Part shown: piece by piece, positions 20,584 through 28,854 of the stretch
Position numbering within the stretch: position 1 is the first letter of the stretch
Layout of the letters: each line of letters opens with the position of its first letter
DNA from: Providencia sp.
GTDB lineage: Bacteria; Pseudomonadota; Gammaproteobacteria; Enterobacterales; Enterobacteriaceae
Assembly (NCBI RefSeq): GCF_003533305.1
Contig: NZ_DOEH01000016.1
Span: forward strand, 101,398 to 165,397
Direction of reading: 5' to 3'
DNA length: 64,000 nucleotides
Position numbers and translations under genes: made by a program
The notes under the pieces: model-generated
What the model was told of the DNA's origin: nothing
Seen by the model: the letters and a program-made list of their open reading frames with translations, nothing else
The model's database searches: none

Positions 20584-20806
20584 CAGCAAAGGGGAGTAAC
20601 TTCTTTCTTGTCGGTTTATCGTCATTACGGTGCACACATTGCGCCCGGTAGCCGAGCACCACATTCTAACCATCAGGTTATTTGTGTTGTAAGTGAGACC
20701 TTGCCAGAAGGCGAGGTTTGCACATTGTTTACAACCAAAAGATAACTTCTTGAGGTTAAAGCATTTTAAGCGGCTGATGTCTTCTGGATATCAGCCGTTT
20801 TTTTTG
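20584..20806 (+). ncRNA. yybP-ykoY manganese riboswitch ahead of alx
   Basis: The leader has the hallmarks of the yybP-ykoY class: CAAAGGGGAGTA (20587-20598), CCCGGTAGCCGAG in the middle (20644-20656), and GTGAGACCTTGCC...GAGG (20693-20716). In E. coli the same element (the PRE or SraF leader) controls alx in response to Mn2+ and alkaline pH. Here the expression platform includes a strong terminator hairpin just before the alx ribosome-binding site. Start and end are approximate. Confidence 0.88.
20771..20805 (+). terminator. Terminator hairpin of the riboswitch expression platform
   Basis: CGGCTGAT (20771-20778) pairs with ATCAGCCG (20790-20797) and is followed by eight T. It ends 18 bases before the alx ATG, so metal binding could control read-through. 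Confidence 0.85.
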
Positions 20807-20823
20807 TATTAAAGGGAAAGGAA

Positions 20824-21783
20824 ATGAACTCTGTAGGTAACCCAATATTATGGGGTAGTTTTGCGGTCATTATTTTAGCTATGCTGCTTGTTGATCTTTT
20901 TTGGCAAGGAAAGCATAAAGGTCAAGCGATGTCGATGAAACAGGCAGCTAGCTGGAGTATTGTCTGGGTTACGTTATCGCTTATTTTTGCGGGTGGTTTG
21001 TGGTGGTATTTCAATGACACTGTTGGTCGTGAGTTTGCAGATAGCCAAACCATGGCTTTCCTCACCGGTTATTTATTAGAAAAAGCATTGGCAGTTGATA
21101 ACGTATTTGTTTGGTTAATGCTCTTTAGTTATTTTGCTATTCCTGCGACTTTACAACGACGTGTACTGGTTTACGGTGTGTTAGGTGCGATTGTCCTGCG
21201 TACTATTATGATTTTTGCAGGCAGTTGGTTGGTCATGCAATTTAGTTGGATTTTATATATCTTCGGGCTATTTTTACTCTTTACTGGGCTTAAAATGGCG
21301 TTTTCAAAAGAAGATGATTCACCCATTAATGACAAGCCGTTAGTCCGATGGGTTCGTTCACACTTGCGTATGACTGACGAACTTCATGGTGAAAAGTTTT
21401 TTATTAAACAAAACGGCGTATTAATTGCGACGCCATTAATTTTAGTTTTGATATTGGTTGAAATCAGTGATGTTATTTTTGCTGTAGACAGCATACCGGC
21501 TATTTTTGCCGTCACAACTGATCCATTCATTGTTTTAACCTCTAACTTATTTGCCATTTTAGGTTTACGTGCAATGTACTTCTTGCTGGCTGGCGTTGCA
21601 GAGAAATTCACGATGTTGAAGTATGGTTTAGCGGTAATTTTAAGCTTTATCGGTGTGAAAATGTTGTTGATGGATATTTATCATATTCCAACGGCAATCT
21701 CTTTAGGCACGATTGCTGCAATTTTAGTACTGACATTGGTTATCAATACCATTGTGAATAAACGCAACGAATCTAATCGTTAA
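20824..21783 (+). CDS. alx: TerC family manganese exporter Alx
   Basis: 319 residues, about nine transmembrane segments, near-identical in layout to E. coli Alx (321). It has the TerC signatures [20 protein letters not shown] and [20 protein letters not shown], with paired acidic residues (EKALAVDN and [11 protein letters not shown]) that probably bind the metal in the membrane. It exports Mn2+ or controls its level and is switched on by manganese or high pH through the upstream riboswitch. AAAGGGAAAGGAA precedes the ATG. A terminator follows. sstT is the next gene, as in E. coli. Confidence 0.94.
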   Translation: MNSVGNPILWGSFAVIILAMLLVDLFWQGKHKGQAMSMKQAASWSIVWVTLSLIFAGGLWWYFNDTVGREFADSQTMAFLTGYLLEKALAVDNVFVWLMLFSYFAIPATLQRRVLVYGVLGAIVLRTIMIFAGSWLVMQFSWILYIFGLFLLFTGLKMAFSKEDDSPINDKPLVRWVRSHLRMTDELHGEKFFIKQNGVLIATPLILVLILVEISDVIFAVDSIPAIFAVTTDPFIVLTSNLFAILGLRAMYFLLAGVAEKFTMLKYGLAVILSFIGVKMLLMDIYHIPTAISLGTIAAILVLTLVINTIVNKRNESNR

Positions 21784-21803
21784 TAAAATTGTTTTTAAGA
21801 TTA

Positions 21804-21836
21804 AGCACCCTAACGGTAACGTAGGGTGCTTTTTTT
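21804..21836 (+). terminator. Intrinsic terminator after alx
   Basis: AGCACCCTA (21804-21812) pairs with TAGGGTGCT (21822-21830), followed by seven T. It lies 21 bases after the alx stop. Confidence 0.9.
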
Positions 21837-22101
21837 GTTTTAACTCGCTGAAAAATATCATTCATTTTCTATTACGTCATTCTACTATAAGAAACAAAAC
21901 TCTATTGCGATCACAGTTGTGTAAAATATTTGTTAAACAAATTAAATCATTGTGTATATTTTGGATAATAGCCTTTTCAGGCGATTATTATTCCTTATAC
22001 TGGCGCAGAGGCAGTTGATGTTTCATGCTTATTTTTGTAACGATTTATTCGCTATGGAAAGCCATAAATCTAATGAATAATGAATTTATATCCATTAAAG
22101 C

Positions 22102-22136
22102 AATGCTTACTCAGCTCTTCTGAGTCAATAAGCATT
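22102..22136. repeat. Hairpin-forming inverted repeat upstream of sstT
   Basis: AATGCTTA (22102-22109) pairs with TAAGCATT (22129-22136), with an inner CTCAG/CTGAG stem. No T-run follows. It may be a structured leader element of sstT. The rest of the 410-base gap (21837-22248) is AT-rich and shows nothing else I recognise. Confidence 0.4.
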
Positions 22137-22248
22137 ACTGTACGGATTAATTGAAATGTGTTGAATTCAAACAAAAATTGACCATGAATATTAACTTCTT
22201 AGCAAACACATCTAATTCATAATAAAAGATAAATAATATAGGTCTACT

Positions 22249-23502
22249 ATGGAAACAAACAAAGCAGGGTTATGGCGAGTAATTACTCATGGCAGTTTGG
22301 TTAAACAAATTCTTGTTGCCCTTATTGCTGGTATGTTACTGGCATGGTTGTGGCCATCAGCGGCTAAGAACGTTGCGCTGTTGGGCGATTTATTTGTAAG
22401 TGCATTAAAAGCTGTTGCACCAATATTAGTTTGGGTATTAGTGATGTCTTCAATTGCTAATCACCGACAAGGTCAAAAAACGAATATTCGTCCAATTTTA
22501 GTGCTTTATATTTTAGGTACTTTTTTTGCGGCTGTTGTGGCGGTTATTGGCTCATTCCTTTTCCCATCGAGCTTAGTGTTAGCGGTTGGTGATACACAGT
22601 TAAATCCCCCAGGAAATATTGCTGAGGTATTGAAAGGATTATTAGTCAATGTGTTTGCTAACCCCGTTGATGCACTAATTAAAGGTAACTATATTGGGAT
22701 TTTGGCATGGGCAGTTGGGCTTGGTATTGCTTTACGTCATGCAAATGAAACGACTAAGAACGTGATCCATGACTTATCGAACGCAGTTACGCAATTGGTT
22801 CGCGTTGTGATAAGGCTTGCCCCTTTAGGTATTTTTGGTCTCGTTTCTTCTACAATAGCGATAACCGGTTTTGAAACCTTAAAAGGTTACTTCCACGTTC
22901 TTGCTGTTCTCATTGGTTGTATGTTGGTAGTAGCATTCATTGTTAACCCGCTGATTGTCTATTGGAAAATGAGACGCAACCCGTTCCCATTAGTATTTGC
23001 TTGTTTACGTGAAAGTGGTGTGACAGCATTCTTTACTCGAAGCTCTGCGGCTAATATTCCTGTAAATATGGGCATGTGTCGCCGTATGAATTTGCATGAA
23101 GATACTTATTCTGTCTCTATTCCGCTTGGCGCAACCATTAATATGGCGGGTGCAGCGGTGACCATTACTGTGCTGACATTGGCTGCCGTAAATACTCTTA
23201 ATATTCCTGTTGATATCCCAACTGCATTGTTATTAAGTGTAGTCGCTGCGGTTTGTGCTTGTGGCGCGTCGGGTGTAGCGGGTGGGTCATTACTGCTTAT
23301 TCCATTGGCGTGTAATATGTTTGGAATTTCCAACGAAATTGCCATGCAAGTAGTCGCAGTAGGTGTAATGATTGGCGTACTGCAAGATTCAGCAGAAACA
23401 GCGCTGAATTCATCAACGGATGTCTTATTCACTGCGGCAGTCTGTTTGGCGGAAGATGAGCGTTTGGCTGATTCAGAAGCCCAGTTATCTCATCGTGATT
23501 AA
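22249..23502 (+). CDS. sstT: Serine/threonine:Na+ symporter SstT
   Basis: 417 residues (E. coli 414), with eight transmembrane segments and hairpins of the dicarboxylate/amino acid:cation symporter fold. It shows the family's substrate loop [17 protein letters not shown] and the [16 protein letters not shown] helix with the conserved IPLGATINM motif. It imports serine and threonine with sodium at the inner membrane. It is a monocistronic gene between terminators. Gene order alx-sstT is the E. coli one. Confidence 0.95.
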   Translation: METNKAGLWRVITHGSLVKQILVALIAGMLLAWLWPSAAKNVALLGDLFVSALKAVAPILVWVLVMSSIANHRQGQKTNIRPILVLYILGTFFAAVVAVIGSFLFPSSLVLAVGDTQLNPPGNIAEVLKGLLVNVFANPVDALIKGNYIGILAWAVGLGIALRHANETTKNVIHDLSNAVTQLVRVVIRLAPLGIFGLVSSTIAITGFETLKGYFHVLAVLIGCMLVVAFIVNPLIVYWKMRRNPFPLVFACLRESGVTAFFTRSSAANIPVNMGMCRRMNLHEDTYSVSIPLGATINMAGAAVTITVLTLAAVNTLNIPVDIPTALLLSVVAAVCACGASGVAGGSLLLIPLACNMFGISNEIAMQVVAVGVMIGVLQDSAETALNSSTDVLFTAAVCLAEDERLADSEAQLSHRD

Positions 23503-23542
23503 TATTGCTAATTGATATTACAAATAAATATCTTGAATTAAT

Positions 23543-23567
23543 AAACCCGCCTTTAAAAGCGGGTTTT
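23543..23567 (+). terminator. Intrinsic terminator after sstT
   Basis: AAACCCGC (23543-23550) pairs with GCGGGTTT (23559-23566) over a CTTTAAAA loop, followed by a short T tail. It sits between convergent sstT and the GNAT operon. Confidence 0.8.
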
Positions 23568-23616
23568 GTGTAATTTATGGGTACTCTCATCATTTTCAAT
23601 AGGGGTTTATATTGAG

Positions 23617-24117
23617 CTATAAAACTAAATGATAAATATTTTCGGTATCCACAATTTTTCCTGTGAATTCAAAACCAAATGACTGATATAAATTTTTTGC
23701 TACTATATTTTTTTCATCAAGCCCTAGTGTGACTGATTTAATTCCTTCTGAACTAAAAAAATTTAGTATCGCATTAAATGATTTTTTCCCTAAACCTCTT
23801 CCAATAAATTTATAATCAAGCATATATCTACAAAGCATAACTTCTTTTAGATTGTTAATATCTGTTTTATACATAAAAAAGCCGATTAAAGTATCGTTAT
23901 AATATAATGACTTAGGGTGAAAGTTTGGGAAGTAACTCGCTTCTGCAATTGATGTTGCATTACAACAGATATAGTCTTCTAGTACAGTGGCAACGCCATC
24001 TGAATTAGATGTTAATTCACACACATCAAACAAATTGCCTTGGTTGATGCCATTTATATTAATCATATAATTACTATTCTTAATAGAGTCGTTGATTCGT
24101 TTCAATGAAATATTCAA
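23617..24117 (-). CDS. GNAT family N-acetyltransferase (polyamine acetyltransferase-like)
   Basis: About 166 residues from a TTG at 24117; the frame stays open to an ATG at 24162 inside the preceding gene, so the start is uncertain and the ribosome-binding site is weak either way. The GNAT acetyl-CoA motif A is visible as DYKFIGRGLGKKSFNAIL, and the C-terminal half has the usual NLYQSFGFEFTGK. The overall layout, with an N-terminal NISLKRIN and tyrosine-rich GFFMYKTD, resembles spermine/spermidine acetyltransferases such as BltD; substrate remains a guess. It is the last gene of a three-gene minus-strand operon and is much richer in AT than its upstream neighbour. Confidence 0.75.
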   Translation of the reverse strand: MNISLKRINDSIKNSNYMININGINQGNLFDVCELTSNSDGVATVLEDYICCNATSIAEASYFPNFHPKSLYYNDTLIGFFMYKTDINNLKEVMLCRYMLDYKFIGRGLGKKSFNAILNFFSSEGIKSVTLGLDEKNIVAKNLYQSFGFEFTGKIVDTENIYHLVL

Positions 24118-24131
24118 TGTTTGTTGTTTTT

Positions 24132-24845
24132 TTAGTCGTTGGTCCGAAGAATTACATCCCATTTAATATAAGACATTAAATTTAAAGAATTTGCTAATGC
24201 TAAGGATGCATTATTATCTAACTGACATCTATACTGTGGCTGGTACCCTTTTTCTAATGCTATCTGACAAATCGCGAGTACTAATTCGCGAGCATAGCCT
24301 TTTCCACGTTGCTCAGATAAGGTTAAAACACCTAAGTCAGCGATACTTGCCTCTTCATCCCAAGGATACATACTTGCGACTGCTACTAATTGCCCATTAG
24401 AAAATAGACCATAGACCAGCCAATGTTCAAGCTCGACAGAAGCGCCGTCTAAGTCTTCTTCACTGGAGGCTTCACAAAAAGATTGAAATATTTTTGTATC
24501 AGCATCTGTTAATGCACGAATGTAATAGGGAACTTTTTTGAGTCGTAGTGCTGATAGTGCCTCTTGGCTAAAATAAAAAAACTGATCTGCTCCATACCAT
24601 CGGTCAGCTAGGTGTTTTCGCAATGGTTCTGCGGTTTCTTGGGTTAACTCTGTGTTAATAGATAATTCAGCGTATAACTGCGGGTGTAATGAAAGCCAAT
24701 ACTTATTTTGATCTTGAATCGCCACAGCTAAATAATCTTCATCTAAATGAGGGTTCACATACACAGCAAAATCATGTTGATTTAAATAACATTTACCGGA
24801 AATTTTCTCTTTTAGCCAATATGTAGCCACATTATTATTAATCAT
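24132..24845 (-). CDS. GNAT family N-acetyltransferase
   Basis: 237 residues: an N-terminal region without clear motifs and a C-terminal GNAT domain with the acetyl-CoA loop LSEQRGKGYARELV (about residues 182-195) and CQLDNNASLALANSLNL. This arrangement resembles the GNAT proteins with an FR47-like domain. Its start overlaps the end of the serine hydrolase gene by 8 bases, so the two are coupled. Substrate unknown. Pairing with a serine hydrolase and a second GNAT suggests modification or detoxification of a small amine or antibiotic-like compound, but this is inference. Confidence 0.8.
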   Translation of the reverse strand: MINNNVATYWLKEKISGKCYLNQHDFAVYVNPHLDEDYLAVAIQDQNKYWLSLHPQLYAELSINTELTQETAEPLRKHLADRWYGADQFFYFSQEALSALRLKKVPYYIRALTDADTKIFQSFCEASSEEDLDGASVELEHWLVYGLFSNGQLVAVASMYPWDEEASIADLGVLTLSEQRGKGYARELVLAICQIALEKGYQPQYRCQLDNNASLALANSLNLMSYIKWDVILRTND

Positions 24846-25962
24846 TGTGGATATAGAGTTCCTTATATTGAGTCAAAATTATGTCGGTAATATCATAAGC
24901 GATCTTTTGTGTATCTAAATTTTCAATATTACCTAAGACGGCAACACTCAAGCCTAAGGAAGGTATGCGTAAAAAATAGGTAGCATAGCCAGCCCATCCC
25001 CCTGAATGTTCAAAATGTGAGATACCGAAGTGTTGTGAGATAATGATTCCATAGGCATATTGCTCGTGGTTTTTAATGGTTTTGCCTGTGATATGTTTAG
25101 GGGGTAATGCTTGAAGCATCTTTTCGACAAGCGCTTTACCACCAACTTTTCCACTGGCAAAGTTTTCACCCCATTTCATTAAATCTGAGGCAGTAGAATG
25201 AACTGCACCATCACCCGTTTGAGTCCATAAGCTCTCATATAATTGATAGCTGAATTTACTATCTTTACGATAACCTCGAGCAATCATAGTTTGAACTGGA
25301 TACGATTCTACGATGAAGGAGTTATCCATTTTTAAAGGGCTAAATATGTGTTCTTGGGCAAAATCTTTATAGCTTTGGCCACTGACTCGTTCAATAATAA
25401 TGGACAATAAAAAATAGCCAGTATTGCTATAATCAAACTGAGTCCCTACTTGATAAAGGGGAACGGGGTAGGCAACTAAATCAGCTAAACTCTCTTCTGG
25501 CCCTAACGGATCTGAATAATCAATCTGCTTGGCTAAGGCTAATTCTATATAATCGACCATTCCACCAATATGATAAATTAAGTCTTGAATGGTAATATCA
25601 TTAGCATATTCAGGAAGTTCGGGTAAATATTTTGTGATTGGGTCGTGTAAAGCAAGCTTGTTACCTTGTTCTAACAGCAAGATAGAGAAAGCGGTGAATT
25701 GCTTTGATATAGAAGCTAGATTAAAAATACTATCAATTGTTAGTCTTTTTTTCTCTTCAAGATCAGCGAATCCAAGACTACCTGAATAAGATTCTCCCTG
25801 ATCAAATTTTGCCATATAAGTAAAACCCGGCCCATCTGTTATAAGTTGTTGTTCCCATTCAGAAAATTTTTGCTTTGTATCGTTATATTTCATATGCCCT
25901 ATATTTGAATCAATATTCAATTTATTTTTCCTCATTATTTCATTCTCAAAAGCATCGGACAT
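24838..25962 (-). CDS. Beta-lactamase-fold serine hydrolase
   Basis: 374 residues with the three motifs of class C beta-lactamase-like hydrolases: SxxK as SISK (NLASISKQFTAFS), YxN as YSN (FDYSNTGYFLL) and HxG as HSGG near the C-terminus. No clear signal peptide is visible from the annotated ATG, so it may be cytoplasmic, unlike AmpC. Such proteins include esterases, D-aminopeptidases and PBP-like peptidases. First gene of an operon with two acetyltransferases. About 100 bases upstream is a promoter with a 19-base spacer and internal dyad, typical of MerR-family control. Confidence 0.82.
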   Translation of the reverse strand: MSDAFENEIMRKNKLNIDSNIGHMKYNDTKQKFSEWEQQLITDGPGFTYMAKFDQGESYSGSLGFADLEEKKRLTIDSIFNLASISKQFTAFSILLLEQGNKLALHDPITKYLPELPEYANDITIQDLIYHIGGMVDYIELALAKQIDYSDPLGPEESLADLVAYPVPLYQVGTQFDYSNTGYFLLSIIIERVSGQSYKDFAQEHIFSPLKMDNSFIVESYPVQTMIARGYRKDSKFSYQLYESLWTQTGDGAVHSTASDLMKWGENFASGKVGGKALVEKMLQALPPKHITGKTIKNHEQYAYGIIISQHFGISHFEHSGGWAGYATYFLRIPSLGLSVAVLGNIENLDTQKIAYDITDIILTQYKELYIHND

Positions 25963-26062
25963 AATAAATTAAGAGAATCGACAATCTAAATTAGAGGCAA
26001 CACAAATCATTTTGTACTATCTTCAAAATCTACTCGAACGATTAAATCCGCTACAGGCTGCA

Positions 26063-26093
26063 ATGATACAACTTCAAGTTAACTTTAAGTCAA
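26063..26093 (-). promoter_or_regulatory. MerR-type promoter (19-base spacer with dyad) for the hydrolase-GNAT operon
   Basis: On the minus strand TTGACT (26088-26093) and TATCAT (26063-26068) are separated by 19 bases. The spacer carries a near-perfect dyad, ACTTCAAGTT / AACTTTAAGT (26071-26090 on the plus strand), centred on AAGTTAACTT. A long spacer with a centred dyad is the hallmark of promoters activated by MerR-family regulators. No merR-family gene is in this window. Confidence 0.65.
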
Positions 26094-26235
26094 GTTGAAA
26101 ATGTAGAAACAGATGAGGTTTCATATTATTGGCTCTATTCATCATATAGGCACTGCACTAATCGAAGCTTTAGTTTTCAAGTTAATGCCTTCGTAGGTAC
26201 AGATTCTTCATTGATGCAGCCAATGACTACTTTGC

Positions 26236-26345
26236 TATCAGACTAGTAGCATCCACTTTGTGTTCAAGGTTAATAGTAACTTTGAATATTTCTAGTTGGT
26301 GGCAAAAATAACGGATGGTTTCGTGGAATTTTTCTTTGCCTAGAG
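26236..26345 (-). pseudogene. Decayed internal fragment of fadH
   Basis: Read on the minus strand this stretch codes for about 34 residues beginning GKEKFHETIRYFCHQLEI, of which about 25 match FadH residues 414-447 encoded at 37.6 kb. By eye there are about 14 base mismatches over roughly 95 bases. The reading frame is broken by stops soon after on the 3' side. Weaker similarity seems to extend to about 26140. It is in the same orientation as intact fadH 11 kb away, so the two copies bracket fimbrial cluster 1. Confidence 0.8.
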
Positions 26346-26351
26346 TTGATT

Positions 26352-26381
26352 TTGTTACAACGGTTTATGTGTGTGTTACAA
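26352..26381. repeat. Short direct repeat GTTACAACG x2
   Basis: GTTACAACG occurs at 26352-26360 and again at 26373-26381, at the edge of the fadH fragment. It could be a scar of a rearrangement or chance. Confidence 0.35.
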
Positions 26382-27190
26382 CGTTGCTTGGCTATATAGC
26401 ATGATAGAAGCACTTTTGATGGCTACAGATATACTTTATTTTATTGTTTCAATTAGCTAAGCAATTGGTTTTCGAATTCATCGAATAAGATTGTTGAGTT
26501 TGAGATGTTAATGCTTATGAGTAATGTAAAAAGAAAGGTAACTGGGCTTATGAAGATAAAAAATCATAAACTGCAATGTAATATGACTTTATTCTTAATG
26601 ATTTATTACATTATACAATGGTGTTAATCGTTAATTATCAGAATTTCTATCATATGGTTTTTTATGTCAATCTTCATTTAAATGAAAGCTTGGATAGGAA
26701 AATATAGTTTATTTTTACTCAATTTAATGATGAAGGGATCTTCTATTTGAATTTTTTTATGTTCTTTAATTTTAATGTGTTTTTTTGAGATTATTCTTAT
26801 GCTATATAATCATGTTTTTTTTTGTTATTTATTCGTTTGAGATCACATTTATTTATTCTAAACTCGGTTTTTATATTGAATTATTTTAACTTTACATCAG
26901 CGTTTTTTCATTTAATTTACATTATTAATGTAATAATTAAACGATTTTTCTTTTATTTTGGTTTTTTTTATTAATTTTAAAGTATAAAAAAATAACCTTA
27001 TTTTATTTATCCAAAGATATTAGAGTAAAATATTTAGAATAAAAATTTGTGGCTATCCTTTTACTGCTAATCAATATTAATAACACTGCATTATTGCAGC
27101 ATAAAGCATTAGTTTTAACTCATTTAATGAGTAATTCGTATCTGATTGTAATTTAAGGAATAATTCAAATATACGCTTATTTGGTGTGTT
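26382..27190. other. AT-rich non-coding stretch before fimbrial cluster 1
   Basis: Long A/T tracts with no open frame of convincing length on either strand and no recognised RNA. It probably includes decayed sequence left of the fimbrial cluster and the distal control region of the HTH gene at 27342. Confidence 0.5.
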
Positions 27191-27192
27191 TT

Positions 27193-27211
27193 TGATCGTA
27201 ATTAACGATCA
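27193..27211. promoter_or_regulatory. Dyad 1 upstream of the fimbrial HTH gene
   Basis: TGATCGTAATTAACGATCA is a 19-base near-perfect palindrome, 131 bases before the HTH start. A TTGACA hexamer follows at 27213. It is likely a regulator site. Confidence 0.5.
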
Positions 27212-27222
27212 GTTGACAATTT

Positions 27223-27243
27223 TTGATAGGTTTAATCTATCAA
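27223..27243. promoter_or_regulatory. Dyad 2 upstream of the fimbrial HTH gene
   Basis: TTGATAG (27223-27229) and CTATCAA (27237-27243) with a 7-base spacer. The ATAG-N7-CTAT geometry resembles half of an OxyR/LysR-type site. Together with dyad 1 it overlaps the likely promoter. Confidence 0.5.
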
Positions 27244-27341
27244 GAATGACTTATTATGATGCAATAAACGATTTTACTAACAAGACACCAAAAGCTAAAT
27301 TGTGCTTCAAGGAATAATCCTTAACTTAAATAGAGGTGAAT

Positions 27342-27695
27342 ATGAAAAAGGCCACCTTATTAAATTCAAGTGACCATGATTTTGACAGTATGGTAGGAGA
27401 TTACCTTAGGGCAACACGTGTTAATAAAGGGTTAACAGGAAAGGAGTTAGGAACTGTGATGCATATGAGCCAACAACAAATCTCACGTTATGAGCGTGGA
27501 AGAAATAAAGTATCGTTGGATTTTATTTTTAATTATGTCACGGTTTTAGGTTTACCAATGTCGCATTTTTTTAATTATATTGACGTTAAGTTACAGTCGT
27601 CAGAAATACAGTCAGCTATTGACAATAAATATTGCACTTCATTTAATCCTTTTGAAGCTTATTTGGCTGATATTGAATACTTAAGTATTCGGTAA
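27342..27695 (+). CDS. MrpJ-like HTH (XRE family) fimbria-associated regulator
   Basis: 117 residues from the ATG at 27342, with AGAGG 5 bases upstream; the in-frame GTG at 27336 is less likely. The central HTH is GKELGTVMHMSQQQISRYERG, almost the same motif as in Proteus MrpJ and in the second HTH gene at 51.1 kb. MrpJ-type proteins are made from fimbrial loci and repress flagella and motility when fimbriae are on. Here the gene precedes rather than follows its fimbrial operon, in the same orientation. Confidence 0.85.
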   Translation: MKKATLLNSSDHDFDSMVGDYLRATRVNKGLTGKELGTVMHMSQQQISRYERGRNKVSLDFIFNYVTVLGLPMSHFFNYIDVKLQSSEIQSAIDNKYCTSFNPFEAYLADIEYLSIR

Positions 27696-27899
27696 TGAAT
27701 CTGAGTTACTTATTATATGAATAATAGGCTATTTTAAAAGTCCACATAAAAAATATAGAGTTTTATTTGTTTTTTACATTATTGATGATAAGTATTTTTA
27801 CGTTATGGCACAGTTTTTACTTTGATATAAATAGTTCATATTTTAAATGAATATATAAAACATGCTCAATTATTTTTATCGGAGTAAAGGAAAGAGCAT

Positions 27900-28046
27900 A
27901 TGCTCAATGTGCTTATTGTCGTTAACACGGGTTTCCATATTTATTCGATTTTAATAAACAGAATGAAATGTAACTTTGCGGATTTTATTGCGACGGTATC
28001 GCCTATTTCCTTGGCCGTACTTACATTTTATTTTTGGCGATATTAG
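27900..28046 (+). CDS. Possible 48-residue small membrane protein
   Basis: A short frame with a good ribosome-binding site (GGAGTAAAGGAAAG before the ATG) in the 372-base gap between the HTH gene and the chaperone. The product has two hydrophobic stretches, near the start (LNVLIVVNTGF) and end (SPISLAVLTFYFW). I do not recognise it. It ends 21 bases before the chaperone start, so it could be a leader peptide or a small operon gene. It could equally be chance. Confidence 0.35.
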   Translation: MLNVLIVVNTGFHIYSILINRMKCNFADFIATVSPISLAVLTFYFWRY

Positions 28047-28067
28047 ACAAAAGAGAGAACACTCATC

Positions 28068-28787
28068 ATGCACAGGATTTTCGGGTTTTTATTACTGATA
28101 TTGTCTGCATCCGTATTAGCGGAAGGCAGTATCTCACAAGGCGGTATTTATTTAGGTACAACCCGAGTAGTGTTTAATTCGAATGAGAAAGCTGCTGTAT
28201 TTACTGCGAATAATTCGTCTGCAACAGATACATGGTTAATTCGTTCTTGGGCTTCACCGTATGAAAAAACGGGCAAAGAAGTGACAGAAGATGATGCAGT
28301 GGAAAGCTTTGTTATCACGCCACCCTTGTACCGTCTAGATCCAAATTCATCTGTGCAATTACGAGTGAATCGGGCGGGGGGAGCATTACCTGAAGACCGA
28401 GAGTCAGTTTTTTATATCAATGTTCTAGCAATACCGCCAAAGCCGAAAGATGCCAAAGGCAGTGTTATTCAATTCGCACTGAATACGCAAATTAAATTAT
28501 TTTACCGACCGCAGTCTCTAAGTGATGAGCGTGCGTTGGTGGAAGCATATGGTGGTGTGAATGTTAAATTGAATGGCAATACCCTAATGCTGAGTAACCC
28601 ATCGCCGTACTACTTGACACTGACCAATATTATTTTAAATGACACAACCACCCTGACTCCTGCAGATCCAATGATACCGCCATTTGGCAGTATTGCGGTT
28701 GAGTCAACGGTAAAGAGTGGCACTGTCTCTTATCAAACTATCAATGATTTTGGTGGTAAGACAAACAAGGTTAGTAAAGCCTTTTAA
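28068..28787 (+). CDS. Fimbrial periplasmic chaperone, cluster 1
   Basis: 239 residues with a signal peptide ending near SVLAEG. It has the PapD-like two-domain Ig fold: the conserved G1 strand region TPPLYRLDPNSSVQLRV, the Arg near the N-terminus that anchors subunit C-termini (TTRVVF), and LPEDRESVFYINVLAIPP. The F1-G1 loop looks short, as in FGS-type chaperones. It escorts pilins from the Sec exit to the usher. It opens the structural operon and is followed 67 bases later by the usher. Confidence 0.93.
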   Translation: MHRIFGFLLLILSASVLAEGSISQGGIYLGTTRVVFNSNEKAAVFTANNSSATDTWLIRSWASPYEKTGKEVTEDDAVESFVITPPLYRLDPNSSVQLRVNRAGGALPEDRESVFYINVLAIPPKPKDAKGSVIQFALNTQIKLFYRPQSLSDERALVEAYGGVNVKLNGNTLMLSNPSPYYLTLTNIILNDTTTLTPADPMIPPFGSIAVESTVKSGTVSYQTINDFGGKTNKVSKAF

Positions 28788-28854
28788 TGATGGTGGGCTA
28801 GTTGCTTTGATGTGGTAAGCCCCTGAACTCTGAACACAACCTAAGAGAATAATA

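Noticed and set aside
20469..20651. 60-residue frame in the alx leader
   Set aside because: It overlaps the candidate promoter and riboswitch core; no ribosome-binding site.
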